Source: Hyphomicrobiales bacterium (lineage in GTDB: Bacteria > Pseudomonadota > Alphaproteobacteria > Rhizobiales > Rhizobiaceae). Taken from it: a stretch of 64,000 nt of DNA. Shown here piece after piece: positions 1-11,690 of this stretch; the stretch's first letter is position 1, and each line of letters opens with the position of its first letter. Below the pieces are notes generated by a model. That model saw only the letters and a list, made by a program, of their open reading frames with translations, searched no databases and was not told where the DNA came from. A program made the position numbers and the translations under genes. The stretch spans positions 1 through 64,000 of the forward strand of contig JAPLOZ010000002.1 in NCBI GenBank assembly GCA_026400435.1, read 5' to 3'.

Positions 1-1190
<1,190 letters not shown>

Positions 1191-1310
1191 TTTACTGTCT
1201 CTCCTTATGGCAGGCCGTCAGGACCCAATGAGGCGTTCCGGGGACGGCCCCCTTACACTGGAATTCCGCGCCTGACCGGCCGCATTTGTGCCGGTCCGCG
1301 TGGTTGCGGC

Positions 1311-1341
1311 GTATATAAGAAGAGCCCTTTTGCAACGCAAG
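1311..1341 (-). promoter_or_regulatory. RpoH (sigma-32)-like promoter for dnaK
   Basis: Read on the minus strand, CTTGCG (1336-1341) is followed after about 16-17 bases by CTTATATA around 1311-1319. This resembles the alphaproteobacterial RpoH pattern of a CTTG -35 box and a C-rich/ATAT -10 box. It lies about 120 bases before the dnaK start, in the 290-base gap between dnaK and the GNAT gene, which otherwise holds no gene that I can support. The call is by eye. Confidence 0.55.
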
Positions 1342-1481
1342 CCGCGTCGTGAAGCCTTTTGCCGCCCTTCCCATGCCCAGCCAAACGAGCCCTGGCGCTC
1401 GAAAGACAGGCAGAGGCAAGCGCAAGCCTGCGCCGCAGCATACGAATATAGGCTATTTCCCAAGAGAAGCCGGGCCGCGCT

Positions 1482-2162
1482 TCAGGTCAGCCGCTTGATC
1501 ACAGCTATGTTCATCTGCGTCCTCAGCCGGAAGCCGAGCTTCCCATAGAGAGCTCTCGCAGTCTCGTTGGCGGCATGGGTATGCAGGAACGGCTGCTCGC
1601 CTCTGGCGCAGATCCTGGAAGCAACAAAAACCGTCAGGAGCCGGCCGAGCCCCTGGCTCCGGAACTCGGGATGCGTGCATACGCCGCTGATCTCGGTCAT
1701 TCCTTCGACTTTCAGCCGTTCTCCGGCCATGGCGATCAGCCTGCCACTCGCCTTGATGCCCCAGAATTCGCCGAGAGACAGAGCCCGCATCGTGAACGGA
1801 CCCGGCCGGGTCAGCGTCGCAAGGTCGAGCATCGCGCGCGCATCTGGCTCGCCGAGCATCTCGATCCTCGCGTCCTCGACGGGGTGAAATGACTTGTCAG
1901 CGACCATCTGCACTCCGTCCGCCAAGGCGACCGTGTCAAAGCCCGGCGGCACGACGATCTTGTCTGCCTGCAGGAAGACTTGCTCCTCTCCCGGCAATGC
2001 GAGTTCGGCAAGTGCCGTGAGGTTTGCCGCACTGTCTTCCCTGCAGCAGGCAAACGGATGCACGGACTGCGGGTAGCGCCTTGCGAAACCCCCGCCTTCG
2101 GCGAGCGCCGCATGGCGGCTGGTCAGCGCGCTCCAGACGGGACGGTCAAGAACATGGCTCAT
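1482..2162 (-). CDS. GNAT family N-acetyltransferase
   Basis: The protein has 226 residues. The C-terminal half carries the GNAT acetyl-CoA binding signature: a beta-4 strand with EISGVCTHPEFRSQGLGRLL (RSQGLG pyrophosphate loop, about residues 158-177) and the later ANETARALYGKLGFR motif. The N-terminal half is a less conserved second GNAT-like fold, as in FR47-type acetyltransferases. The acceptor substrate cannot be read from the sequence. It stands alone on the minus strand, 34 bases downstream of the Gfo/Idh/MocA gene, and may be cotranscribed with it. Confidence 0.85.
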   Translation of the reverse strand: MSHVLDRPVWSALTSRHAALAEGGGFARRYPQSVHPFACCREDSAANLTALAELALPGEEQVFLQADKIVVPPGFDTVALADGVQMVADKSFHPVEDARIEMLGEPDARAMLDLATLTRPGPFTMRALSLGEFWGIKASGRLIAMAGERLKVEGMTEISGVCTHPEFRSQGLGRLLTVFVASRICARGEQPFLHTHAANETARALYGKLGFRLRTQMNIAVIKRLT

Positions 2163-2196
2163 ATCCCTGCCTCCTTCGGCGGGCCTCGACCGGCGC

Positions 2197-4319
<2,123 letters not shown>

Positions 4320-4435
4320 ATAGTTTGCCGACATAGCAACGATGCCTTCTGTCCTTCCTTAAGGACGTTCCGGAGCTCTTTACGCATCCATTTATTTTTA
4401 ATACTATCGCCTTTCTCTTGGCGTGGGAGGCGATT

Positions 4436-5374
4436 ATGGCGTGGGTAAACTCTTTGCTTCCAAATTTACTCGCGAGACTGCCCAACTGGATAGTAAACAT
4501 CGCGGCTCTTGTTCTTTTGGCGCTGTTTTCAATTTTGGCATTGTCTCCAAAAATGATCAGCGGAACCATCGACTGCAAGACGGTTGAAAAAGAGCGCTGT
4601 CAGCGGATGAAGGTTAACGCGAATTTTGAAGGGCGCGACATCAGCACACTCGTTGTAGACGGGACGGGAACCTTCTACCTACCTATATTTTCTGTCTTCT
4701 CTCCTCAAAGCGCCTCGATTTACCTGACGAAAAACAACGTCGAATTGCAGGTCGACCACATGGTACGCTTTGATCCGTTTCCTATGTGGGCCGGAAGACA
4801 GTTCTTGATTAGTGTTAAAGAAATCAGACCCGGTTCATTTGATGAATTGGTTATTGTTGAAGATGGAGGTAACTGGTTGCATTTTGTCACAAGCGCCTTT
4901 GCGAGCGTCGTCGACAGCATAGCCCCTACCGCAAAAGCTCAGGAGTTGATGAGCTATGATCAACTCCTGGCGATTCAGGATAAGACGCAGCCGACACCGC
5001 CACTGCCAGGCGCGGTCTTGACGTCGGAGCAGAAGGAGGAAATCGATACGGCCGTATCTGATGCCCTGCAATCGACCGTGAGCGGTTCCAAGACACTGAC
5101 GTCGGCGCCTTCCTCACTGAAGCAGTTGTCTACGGATGATATTTCTAACTTCAACGCTTCTGTCCAGGAAGCAACCGGAGTGTCAATCCTTCCGGAGCAT
5201 TGGGAATACATCACAACTGAGCGTGATGCGGCTGATTACCTTAAGTCATTGAAAGGCTTGAAGAAGGAATACCCGAGTGTCTTCGCTGACAAGACAGAAA
5301 ATTGGTCGGCGATTCAAAGAGGCTTTCAGTCGCAGACGGGACAATCATTGGTGGTAGGACCGAGCAATTTTTGA
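4436..5374 (+). CDS. Hypothetical membrane-anchored protein, AT-richer than its surroundings
   Basis: I do not recognise a family. The protein has 312 residues from an ATG at 4436, which is preceded by GGGAGG; a TTG at 4418 would add six residues. A single hydrophobic segment at about residues 11-38 (IVNIAALVLLALFSILAL) predicts an inside-out anchor, with the remaining 270 residues probably periplasmic. Two cysteines (in TIDCKTVEKERCQ) lie just after the anchor and could form a disulphide. The second half is polar and rich in Ser, Thr and Gln. Codon use and GC content are clearly lower than in the flanking genes, suggesting horizontal acquisition. It ends 47 bases from the converging pheT stop. 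Confidence 0.7.
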   Translation: MAWVNSLLPNLLARLPNWIVNIAALVLLALFSILALSPKMISGTIDCKTVEKERCQRMKVNANFEGRDISTLVVDGTGTFYLPIFSVFSPQSASIYLTKNNVELQVDHMVRFDPFPMWAGRQFLISVKEIRPGSFDELVIVEDGGNWLHFVTSAFASVVDSIAPTAKAQELMSYDQLLAIQDKTQPTPPLPGAVLTSEQKEEIDTAVSDALQSTVSGSKTLTSAPSSLKQLSTDDISNFNASVQEATGVSILPEHWEYITTERDAADYLKSLKGLKKEYPSVFADKTENWSAIQRGFQSQTGQSLVVGPSNF

Positions 5375-5421
5375 TAGGCGACAACTCTGATTGGAGTGGC
5401 CGCCTGTTTTGGTCACGCCCC

Positions 5422-7827
5422 CTACCCCCTGAGCACGCCGCCAGTCTGCTTCTTCACGTTATCGACGATGCGCCCGGCGAGCGCTTCGAAATCCTCGTCG
5501 GTCAGCGTCCTTTCGACCGGCTGGATCGACACCTCGATGGCGATCGACTTCTTGCCTTCGCCGATCGAGGGACCCTCGAAGAGATCGAATACCGAAACGC
5601 CCGATATGAGCTTCTTGTCGGCGGAAAGCGCCGCCTTCGTCAGCGTGCCGGCCTCGACCGACCTGTCGACGACGAAAGCGAAATCGCGCGTCACCCGCTG
5701 GAACGCCGACAGGTCGAGTTTCGGCTTGGTGCGCGTCGGCTTGGCCTTCGGCTCCGGCACGGCGTCGACGAACACCTCGAAGCCTGAGAGCGGCCCCGAC
5801 ACGTCGAGAGATTCCAGCGTCCTCGGATGGAACTCGCCGAAATGGCCGAGCACCGTCTTTGGCCCGAGCTTGATGACGCCCGAGCGGCCCGGGTGATACC
5901 AGCCCGGCGCGCCTGCCTCGACCTGGAGCCGATCGACCGGCGCACCGACAGCTTCAAGCGCTGCGATGGCATCGGCCTTGGCGTCGAACACGCCGACGTT
6001 CTGCGCATTGCCGGCCCAGTGGCGGCCCGAACCCTCGAGTCTTGCCGTGCCGCGACGGATGCCCGCCGCCACGCGGCGCTGCTTGTCCGGCGCGTCGCCT
6101 TCATAAGTGCCCGACACCTCGAACAGGGCGACATCGCCAATGCCCTTGTCGGCGTTGCGCTGCGCCGCGGCAATCAGGCCGGGCAGCAGCGAAGGCCGCA
6201 TGTCCGACATGTCGGCAGCGATCGGATTGGCAAGCTTCAGCGCCGCCTGCCCGCCGCCGAACAACTCGGCATGTTTGGCGGGTATGAACGACCATGTCAC
6301 GGCCTCCATCATGCCGCGCACGGCGAGCGCTCGCTTGGCGGCGCGGGTGCGCACCTGCAGCACCGTCAGAATTTTTGCGTTGACCGCGTGATGGCCACCC
6401 AGCGGCTGCGGCGCGATGTTGTCGACGCCATGGATGCGCATGACCTCCTCGACCAGATCGGCCTTGCCGTCGATGTCCGGCCGCCATGACGGCACGGCGA
6501 CGTCGGTCACATCGCCACTGCCCTTCGCCTCGAAGCCAAGGCGCTTCAGAATGTCCAGGCTCTCGGCCCTGGGCACCTCGATGCCGGTCAGGCGCTTCAC
6601 TTCGGAGAGCGGGAAGGCGACGACCTTCGGCGTGTGACCGCCATAGCCGACCACTGCGGTCTCGGTCGGCTCGCCGCCGCAGAGATCGAGCGCCATCTTC
6701 GTCGCCAGTTCGACGCCCGGCACCATGAATTCAGGATCGACGCCACGCTCGAAGCGGTAGCGCGCATCGGTGATAATGCCGAGTTCGCGGCCGGTGCGGG
6801 CGATGTTCAGCGGCTCCCACAGCGCCGACTCGATCAGCACGTCGGTGGTGTTCTCATCGCAGCCGGAGTGTTCGCCGCCCATCACGCCGGCGATGGATTC
6901 GACGCCGTTGCCATCGGCAATGACGCAGATTTCCTGCGACAGCTCATATTCGCGTCCGTCGAGCGCCAGCACCTTCTCGCCTGCCGTCGCGCGGCGCACA
7001 ACGAGGTTGCCCGCGACCTTGCTGGCATCGAACACATGCAGGGGACGCCCGCGGTCGAAGGTGATGTAGTTGGTGATGTCGACCAGCGCGTTGATGGGGC
7101 GCAGCCCGATGGCGATAAGCCGCTGCTGCAGCCATTTCGGCGAGTGGCCGTTCTTCACGCCGCGCACCAGCCTCAGCGCGAAGCCCGGGCACAGTTCCGG
7201 CGCGTCTATCGTCACCTTGACCGGGCAGGCGCCCTTGCCGGGAACCGGCGCGACTGTGCCGTCCTTCAGCCTGCCCAGCCCCGACGCGGCGAGATCGCGC
7301 GCAATGCCAAAAATGCTGGTTGCATCCGGCCGGTTGGGCGTCAGGTTGATGTCGATCACCGGGTCGTCGAGCTTCGCATAGGACGCGTAGCTGGTGCCGA
7401 CCGGCGCATCGGCGGGCAGGTCGATGATACCGTCATGCTCGTCCGACAGTTCAAGCTCGCGCTCCGAGCACATCATGCCAAAGCTCTCGACGCCACGGAT
7501 CTTGCCGACCGACAGCGTCACGTCGATGCCTGGAACATAGGCGCCCGGCGCGGCGAAGGCGCCAACCAGACCCGCGCGGGCGTTGGGCGCGCCGCAGACG
7601 ACCTGCACCGGCTTGCCGTCGCCGGTATCGACCGTCAGCACGCGCAGCCGGTCGGCATCGGGGTGCTGCACGGCGGTCAGCACTTTCGCGATGACAAAGG
7701 GCTTCAGGCCGGACTTGTCGTCGACATACTCGACTTCGAGGCCGATCGACGTCAGCCGCTCGACGATTTCGGCAAGCGAGGCATCGGTCTCCAGGTGCTC
7801 CTTGAGCCAGGATAGGGTGAGCTTCAT
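5422..7827 (-). CDS. pheT: Phenylalanine--tRNA ligase beta subunit
   Basis: The 801-residue subunit of the alpha2-beta2 synthetase that charges tRNA-Phe is of normal family length. It begins [12 protein letters not shown], followed by the OB-fold tRNA-binding domain (about residues 40-150, including [16 protein letters not shown]), the B3/4 editing domain, the B5 domain (around [17 protein letters not shown]), the catalytic-like core, and a C-terminal ferredoxin-fold anticodon-binding domain (about 705-800, from [20 protein letters not shown]). It starts three bases after the stop of the GFA-family gene, so pheS and pheT are cotranscribed but separated by two unrelated genes. Confidence 0.98.
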   Translation of the reverse strand: MKLTLSWLKEHLETDASLAEIVERLTSIGLEVEYVDDKSGLKPFVIAKVLTAVQHPDADRLRVLTVDTGDGKPVQVVCGAPNARAGLVGAFAAPGAYVPGIDVTLSVGKIRGVESFGMMCSERELELSDEHDGIIDLPADAPVGTSYASYAKLDDPVIDINLTPNRPDATSIFGIARDLAASGLGRLKDGTVAPVPGKGACPVKVTIDAPELCPGFALRLVRGVKNGHSPKWLQQRLIAIGLRPINALVDITNYITFDRGRPLHVFDASKVAGNLVVRRATAGEKVLALDGREYELSQEICVIADGNGVESIAGVMGGEHSGCDENTTDVLIESALWEPLNIARTGRELGIITDARYRFERGVDPEFMVPGVELATKMALDLCGGEPTETAVVGYGGHTPKVVAFPLSEVKRLTGIEVPRAESLDILKRLGFEAKGSGDVTDVAVPSWRPDIDGKADLVEEVMRIHGVDNIAPQPLGGHHAVNAKILTVLQVRTRAAKRALAVRGMMEAVTWSFIPAKHAELFGGGQAALKLANPIAADMSDMRPSLLPGLIAAAQRNADKGIGDVALFEVSGTYEGDAPDKQRRVAAGIRRGTARLEGSGRHWAGNAQNVGVFDAKADAIAALEAVGAPVDRLQVEAGAPGWYHPGRSGVIKLGPKTVLGHFGEFHPRTLESLDVSGPLSGFEVFVDAVPEPKAKPTRTKPKLDLSAFQRVTRDFAFVVDRSVEAGTLTKAALSADKKLISGVSVFDLFEGPSIGEGKKSIAIEVSIQPVERTLTDEDFEALAGRIVDNVKKQTGGVLRG

Positions 7828-7830
7828 GAT

Positions 7831-8250
7831 CTAGGTCCCGTCAGGTCTGGGCACGCTGGTGCCAACGTGGCGCGGCAGCCCGTCCGGCATGTGCAGGTAG
7901 GGCAGTTGCTCGCGCACATAGGCGTGCAGCATCGGCTTGTAATTCTCCGGCGCGTCCATGGCGCCGAGCATGAAGTAGAGCGTCTCGCCGATGCGCCCGT
8001 CGGCATAGGCGATGGGCGAACCGCAGACGCCGCAGAAGCTGCGCGTCACCGGACCGTTGTCGAAGTTTCTCAACGCCTCGCCTGTCAGCGAAACCGCGTC
8101 CGTCGAAAAGCCAACGAAGGCCGTAACCGGCGAGCCGGTCGCCTTTCGGCAGTCGGCGCAATGGCAATAGCTGACGTGGTTCGGCTCGGCTGACGCCTCG
8201 AACCGCACCGCGCCGCAGCGGCATCCGCCGGTGTGATACTTGTCCTTCAT
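7831..8250 (-). CDS. GFA (glutathione-dependent formaldehyde-activating enzyme)-like protein
   Basis: The 139-residue protein has the zinc-binding pattern of the GFA/CENP-V family: GGCRCGAVRFE near the N-terminus, YCHCADCRKATGSP at about 28-41, and FCGVCGSPIAY at about 73-83. It overlaps the upstream orphan gene by four bases (ATGA) and ends three bases before pheT, so it is embedded in the pheS-pheT transcription unit. The true substrates of most GFA-like proteins are unknown, so no reaction is assigned. Confidence 0.88.
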   Translation of the reverse strand: MKDKYHTGGCRCGAVRFEASAEPNHVSYCHCADCRKATGSPVTAFVGFSTDAVSLTGEALRNFDNGPVTRSFCGVCGSPIAYADGRIGETLYFMLGAMDAPENYKPMLHAYVREQLPYLHMPDGLPRHVGTSVPRPDGT

Positions 8251-8690
8251 CCGATATTTACAAACGGAGTTAGAAGTCTCAGTTGCTCTGCGTCCAGCTT
8301 CGTCTCTGGAAAGACATCGCGCCTTAAAGAGGCGGCCAGCCTACTGTAAGATTCAATGCGGACAGCTGCATCTAAATTAAAACCCGAACCGCCAACCTCA
8401 ATTAATTTAGCGAACTCTTTCATACACTTTACTGAATCGTCGGATCCGTAGAGTATAATTTCAGATTTCATTTTCGCGTAGTTTGCGTTTGCGATCGCAT
8501 CCCCTGTGCGCAACAGGGGGATCGTGCCAATTAAGTTGGCGTACAAAACCCGCCGCTGGCCTCTCAATTCCTCCATCCTATCGAGGCGTTTCTGCCGCGA
8601 GTAAACGAAGTAGGCGACAATACCACCGACTAACGCCAACAAAAAAGGCAGAGACTCCCGAAGGACTGGAATCAACCCCGTCTCGCTCAT
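8247..8690 (-). CDS. Small membrane-anchored hypothetical protein inside the pheS-pheT operon
   Basis: The protein has 147 residues and I cannot assign a family. A hydrophobic segment at about residues 13-30 ([18 protein letters not shown]) is followed by a basic, helix-prone cytoplasmic domain beginning [19 protein letters not shown]. Its start overlaps the pheS stop by four bases and its stop overlaps the GFA start by four bases. Both overlaps are ATGA, so it is translationally coupled on both sides. It is noticeably more AT-rich than pheS and pheT, which suggests a later insertion into the operon. Confidence 0.7.
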   Translation of the reverse strand: MSETGLIPVLRESLPFLLALVGGIVAYFVYSRQKRLDRMEELRGQRRVLYANLIGTIPLLRTGDAIANANYAKMKSEIILYGSDDSVKCMKEFAKLIEVGGSGFNLDAAVRIESYSRLAASLRRDVFPETKLDAEQLRLLTPFVNIG

Positions 8691-9772
8691 GCGCTCAGTC
8701 CTCCGAACAGCGTCGGCATGTCGAGCGGGCGGAAGCCGTAGTGCTGCAGCCAGCGCACGTCGGCGTCGAAGAAGGCGCGCAGGTCGGGCATGCCGTATTT
8801 CAGCATGGCGATGCGATCAATGCCCATGCCCCAGGCAAAGCCCTGGTACTCGTCGGGGTCGAGCCCGCCATGGCGCAGGACGTTGGGATGCACCATGCCG
8901 CAGCCCAGGATCTCCATCCAGTCGCTGCCCTCGCCGAAGCGCACTTCGCCGGGCCGCGAGCGGTCGCACTGGATGTCGACCTCGAGCGACGGCTCGGTGA
9001 ACGGAAAGAAGCTCGGCCGGAAGCGCATGTTGACGCTCGGCACCTCGAAGAACGCCTTGCAGAACTCGCTCAGCACCCACTTCATGTTGGCGACGTTGGC
9101 CGTCTTGTCGATCACCAGACCCTCGACCTGGTGGAACATCGGCGAATGCGTGGCGTCCGAGTCCTGCCGGTAGGTTTTTCCCGGGATGACGATGCGGATC
9201 GGTGGCTTCTGCGTTTCCATGGTGCGGATCTGCACTGGCGAGGTGTGGGTGCGCAAAAGCTTGCGCTCGCCGTTGTCGTCCGGCTGGAAGAAGAACGTGT
9301 CGTGCATCTCGCGCGCCGGGTGTCCCTCGGGGAAATTCAGCGCCGTGAAATTGTAGTGATCGGTCTCGATATCCGGCCCTTTGGCGATGGCGAAGCCGAG
9401 ATCGCCGAAAATGGCCGCGATCTCGTCGATCACCTGGCTGATCGGATGGATGCGGCCGCGCTCGGCGGGCGACTGGCGCACCGGCAGCGTCACGTCCAGC
9501 GTTTCGGCCGCCAGCCGAGCGGCGATGGCGCCGTCCTTGAGTTCCGCCTTGCGGGCGGCGAGCGCTTCGGTGATGCGAACCTTCAGCCCATTGATGGCGG
9601 GACCCCTGGTCTGGCGCTCTTCCTGTGACATCGAGCCCAGCGTCTTCAGCAGTTCGGAGACCGAACCCTTCTTGCCAAGCGCGGCGACGCGCATGGCCTC
9701 GATCGCCTGCTCGTCGGCGGCGGCTGCAATCCCGGCCATCAGGGAATTTTCGAGTGTTTCCATTTCGCTCAT
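8687..9772 (-). CDS. pheS: Phenylalanine--tRNA ligase alpha subunit
   Basis: The 361-residue catalytic subunit of PheRS starts at the ATG at 9772; a TTG two codons upstream is also in frame. It has an N-terminal coiled-coil region (about 1-90), then class II motif 2 ([12 protein letters not shown] with [16 protein letters not shown] following) and motif 3 ([17 protein letters not shown], about 320-336). It lies about 100 bases downstream of rplT, with a hairpin-T-tract between them that is either a terminator or an attenuator. Its 3' end overlaps the next gene by four bases. Confidence 0.98.
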   Translation of the reverse strand: MSEMETLENSLMAGIAAAADEQAIEAMRVAALGKKGSVSELLKTLGSMSQEERQTRGPAINGLKVRITEALAARKAELKDGAIAARLAAETLDVTLPVRQSPAERGRIHPISQVIDEIAAIFGDLGFAIAKGPDIETDHYNFTALNFPEGHPAREMHDTFFFQPDDNGERKLLRTHTSPVQIRTMETQKPPIRIVIPGKTYRQDSDATHSPMFHQVEGLVIDKTANVANMKWVLSEFCKAFFEVPSVNMRFRPSFFPFTEPSLEVDIQCDRSRPGEVRFGEGSDWMEILGCGMVHPNVLRHGGLDPDEYQGFAWGMGIDRIAMLKYGMPDLRAFFDADVRWLQHYGFRPLDMPTLFGGLSA

Positions 9773-9801
9773 CGTCAAGGCCCGTTCGTGGAGGCAGGCT
9801 C

Positions 9802-9838
9802 AAAGAAAAACCCGCGCCAGCCCTGCCGGCGCGGGTTC
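9802..9838 (-). terminator. Rho-independent terminator/attenuator between rplT and pheS
   Basis: On the minus strand AACCCGCGCC and GGCGCGGGTT form a 10-bp stem around a short loop, followed directly by TTTTTCTTT. It lies about 40 bases after the rplT stop and 30 bases before the pheS start. It could end the rpmI-rplT transcript or act as a control point for pheS expression. Confidence 0.8.
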
Positions 9839-9875
9839 CCAATATCAGATGCAGAATGCTTGGGAAGCGCCAGCC

Positions 9876-10277
9876 TTAAGCTACAGCGCGCTCAAAAGCG
9901 TTCGGCGTGGTGTTCTTCAGGTATTCGAGCGCAACCTTGGCCTTGGCCACCAGTGCGGCGAAAGCCTGCGGTTCGTGGATCGCCAGGTCCGAAAGCACCT
10001 TGCGGTCGATCTCGACGCCAGCCTTGTTGAGGCCATCGATGAACCGGCCGTAGGTCAGGCCATGCTCGTGGGTGGCGGCGTTGATGCGCTGGATCCACAG
10101 AGCGCGGAAGTTGCGCTTGCGGTTCTTGCGGTCGCGATAGGCATATTGCAGCGACTTGTCGACCGCAGCCTTGGCGGTGCGGATGGTGTTCTTGCGGCGC
10201 CCATAGAAGCCCTTGGCGGCTTTCAGGACCTTCTTGTGCTTGGCGTGCGAGGTGACGCCTCTCTTTACGCGTGCCAT
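9876..10277 (-). CDS. rplT: 50S ribosomal protein L20
   Basis: The 133-residue large-subunit protein begins [20 protein letters not shown] and contains the conserved [16 protein letters not shown] and [24 protein letters not shown] stretches (quoted in part) that contact 23S rRNA early in assembly. Length and sequence are typical of alphaproteobacteria. It lies 33 bases downstream of rpmI. L20 represses its own operon in some bacteria; no leader structure of that kind was identified with confidence here. Confidence 0.98.
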   Translation of the reverse strand: MARVKRGVTSHAKHKKVLKAAKGFYGRRKNTIRTAKAAVDKSLQYAYRDRKNRKRNFRALWIQRINAATHEHGLTYGRFIDGLNKAGVEIDRKVLSDLAIHEPQAFAALVAKAKVALEYLKNTTPNAFERAVA

Positions 10278-10310
10278 GTCATGATCTCCTTATTGGTTCC
10301 TGAGCCGGGC

Positions 10311-10514
10311 CTAGAGGCCGTTCGGCAGAAAATTCTTGATGACCTTCTTGCCGTCCGGTTCAGCCAGAACCATCGTGCCACGGGCATCGCGAATGAACTT
10401 GTTGGAACGCTTGATCATGCCGTGGCGCTTGCCTGCGGCGGCCGACAGGACCTTGCCCGTGGCCGTGATCTTGAACCGCTTCTTGGCGGCAGACTTGGTC
10501 TTCATCTTGGGCAT
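10311..10514 (-). CDS. rpmI: 50S ribosomal protein L35
   Basis: The protein has 67 residues and starts [20 protein letters not shown]. The ATG at 10514 is preceded by GAAGGAG at eight bases. A longer open frame to 10598 is not part of the gene, since L35 is 64-67 residues in this group. It is the first gene of the rpmI-rplT unit. infC, which is adjacent in many bacteria, lies about 4.4 kb away here. Confidence 0.97.
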   Translation of the reverse strand: MPKMKTKSAAKKRFKITATGKVLSAAAGKRHGMIKRSNKFIRDARGTMVLAEPDGKKVIKNFLPNGL

Positions 10515-10581
10515 TTTGCTACTCCTTCGGGACCGAACGCCCCTGTTGTTGTTCTTCGGGAGACCAGTCCCGAAAAGCATG

Positions 10582-10614
10582 AAAAACCGCCACGGCATGC
10601 CCTGCCGGACGGTT
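10582..10614 (-). terminator. Hairpin with T-tract between the flippase-like gene and rpmI
   Basis: On the minus strand AACCGTCCGGCA can pair with TGCCGTGGCGGTT, a 12-bp stem with one bulge, followed by TTTTTC. It lies about 55 bases after the stop of the gene at 10668-11648 and 70 bases before rpmI. It is either that gene's terminator or a leader hairpin of the ribosomal operon. Confidence 0.65.
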
Positions 10615-10667
10615 ATGGACGCGGGCTCATAGCAGCGAGCGGGACAAAGTGCAACCGCCAGATGGCA

Positions 10668-11648
10668 TCACTGGCCGTTGCCCTGCCGCTCGCTTTCGCC
10701 TGCAAAAGCCGGAATCAACAGCCCCAGTGCGAGACCGGCCAGCGCGGCCACCACGGTAAGAAGATGGGCGTTGATCGCCGCCCTGGCGAGCAGCGCCAGC
10801 GAGGCAGAGCCGCTGTCGGCGCCGAAAGCGGCTGCCCCGGCGGCGATGCCGGCAGGGTAGGTTCCAACACCAGCCGGCGCATGGACTGGCAGCACGGAAG
10901 AAAGCTCGCCGCCGAGCGCGCCGCCGAAGCAGGCGGCGACTGGGCCGACCCCCATCAGGCCGAGCACCCAGGCCAGCACCGCAACCTTGACCAGCCAGTT
11001 GAACGCGGTCAGCGCCCACGCCCGCAGGAACGTCCCGAGGTCGCCGGGAATGCCGTCGCCGATCTCATCGACAAACCTTTCCAGCCCTGGCGCGAGCCGC
11101 TTGCGCCCGGCGGCAAGCATGCGGCCGCGCAGCGGATACAACGCGAGCGGGCAGAGCAGGAAGGCCAGCCATCCAAGCCAGGCGGCCGCGCCATAACCCG
11201 CGCGTGCAACCAGCCCAATGCCGGTCGCCGCCAGCAGCGCATGAAGGTCGAGCAGCCTGAGGACCAGCAATGCGGCGGTCCCGTGCGCCAGCGGTACGCC
11301 GAATTCCGACCGCATGAGGAGCGGAAAGCTTGTCTCGCCGGTCCGGAACGGCAGCATGATGTTGAGGATGTTGTGGACCTGCGTCACGCGGAAGAGGCGC
11401 ACGAACCGGCCTTTCGTCGCGCGCGGAAAATAGTCCTGAATGCGGTGTGCGCGCACGAAATATGTGCCCGTCAGCAGGACAAGGGCAAGCACGACATTGG
11501 CAAGACCGACCTGCCGCCAGCCCTCCAGTATGGACGGCCAGCCCCAGACCCATTGCACAAGCGCGGCATAGGCGACCACCAGAGCAGCGCAAAGCACCAC
11601 TATCCGGTTGCGTCCCAACCCACTACGCTCTGTTGCGCCCCCGGCCAT
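10668..11648 (-). CDS. Flippase-like integral membrane protein (lysylphosphatidylglycerol synthase TM-region family)
   Basis: The protein has 326 residues and about eight hydrophobic segments, for example IVVLCAALVVAYAALVQWVW and LANVVLALVLLTGTYFV. It carries the family's NIMLPFRTGETSFPLLMR region (about residues 95-112) and the LPVHAPAGVGTYPAGIAAGA region (about 252-271). Proteins of this fold include the flippase half of MprF and many envelope-lipid or glycan transport proteins. It is divergent from a GT2/GT39 pair with only 42 bases between the starts. This suggests, by context only, a role in moving or loading a polyprenyl-linked sugar or lipid. Confidence 0.82.
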   Translation of the reverse strand: MAGGATERSGLGRNRIVVLCAALVVAYAALVQWVWGWPSILEGWRQVGLANVVLALVLLTGTYFVRAHRIQDYFPRATKGRFVRLFRVTQVHNILNIMLPFRTGETSFPLLMRSEFGVPLAHGTAALLVLRLLDLHALLAATGIGLVARAGYGAAAWLGWLAFLLCPLALYPLRGRMLAAGRKRLAPGLERFVDEIGDGIPGDLGTFLRAWALTAFNWLVKVAVLAWVLGLMGVGPVAACFGGALGGELSSVLPVHAPAGVGTYPAGIAAGAAAFGADSGSASLALLARAAINAHLLTVVAALAGLALGLLIPAFAGESERQGNGQ

Positions 11649-11665
11649 ATCCCGTCCGCGATTGT

Positions 11666-11685
11666 CTGCTACAATCTGCTACAAT
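11666..11685. repeat. Tandem 10-bp direct repeat in a divergent promoter region
   Basis: CTGCTACAAT occurs twice head to tail in the 42-base gap between the divergent flippase-like and GT2 genes. With the preceding ATTGT (11661-11665) it also forms an ATTGT-5-ACAAT inverted repeat. The position and the one-helical-turn period fit a regulator site or overlapping promoter elements. Confidence 0.5.
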
Positions 11686-11690
11686 AAACC

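Noticed and set aside
4351-4366. GTCCTT-CCTT-AAGGAC hairpin after the aldo/keto reductase
   Set aside because: The stem is only six base pairs with no T-tract, so it is too weak to call a terminator.
6634-7815. A 393-codon plus-strand frame opposite pheT
   Set aside because: pheT is fully conserved over this span, and the antisense translation resembles no protein.
9381-11687. A 768-codon open frame on the plus strand
   Set aside because: It runs antisense through pheS, rplT, rpmI and the flippase-like gene, all clearly coding on the minus strand. It is an effect of high GC third positions.
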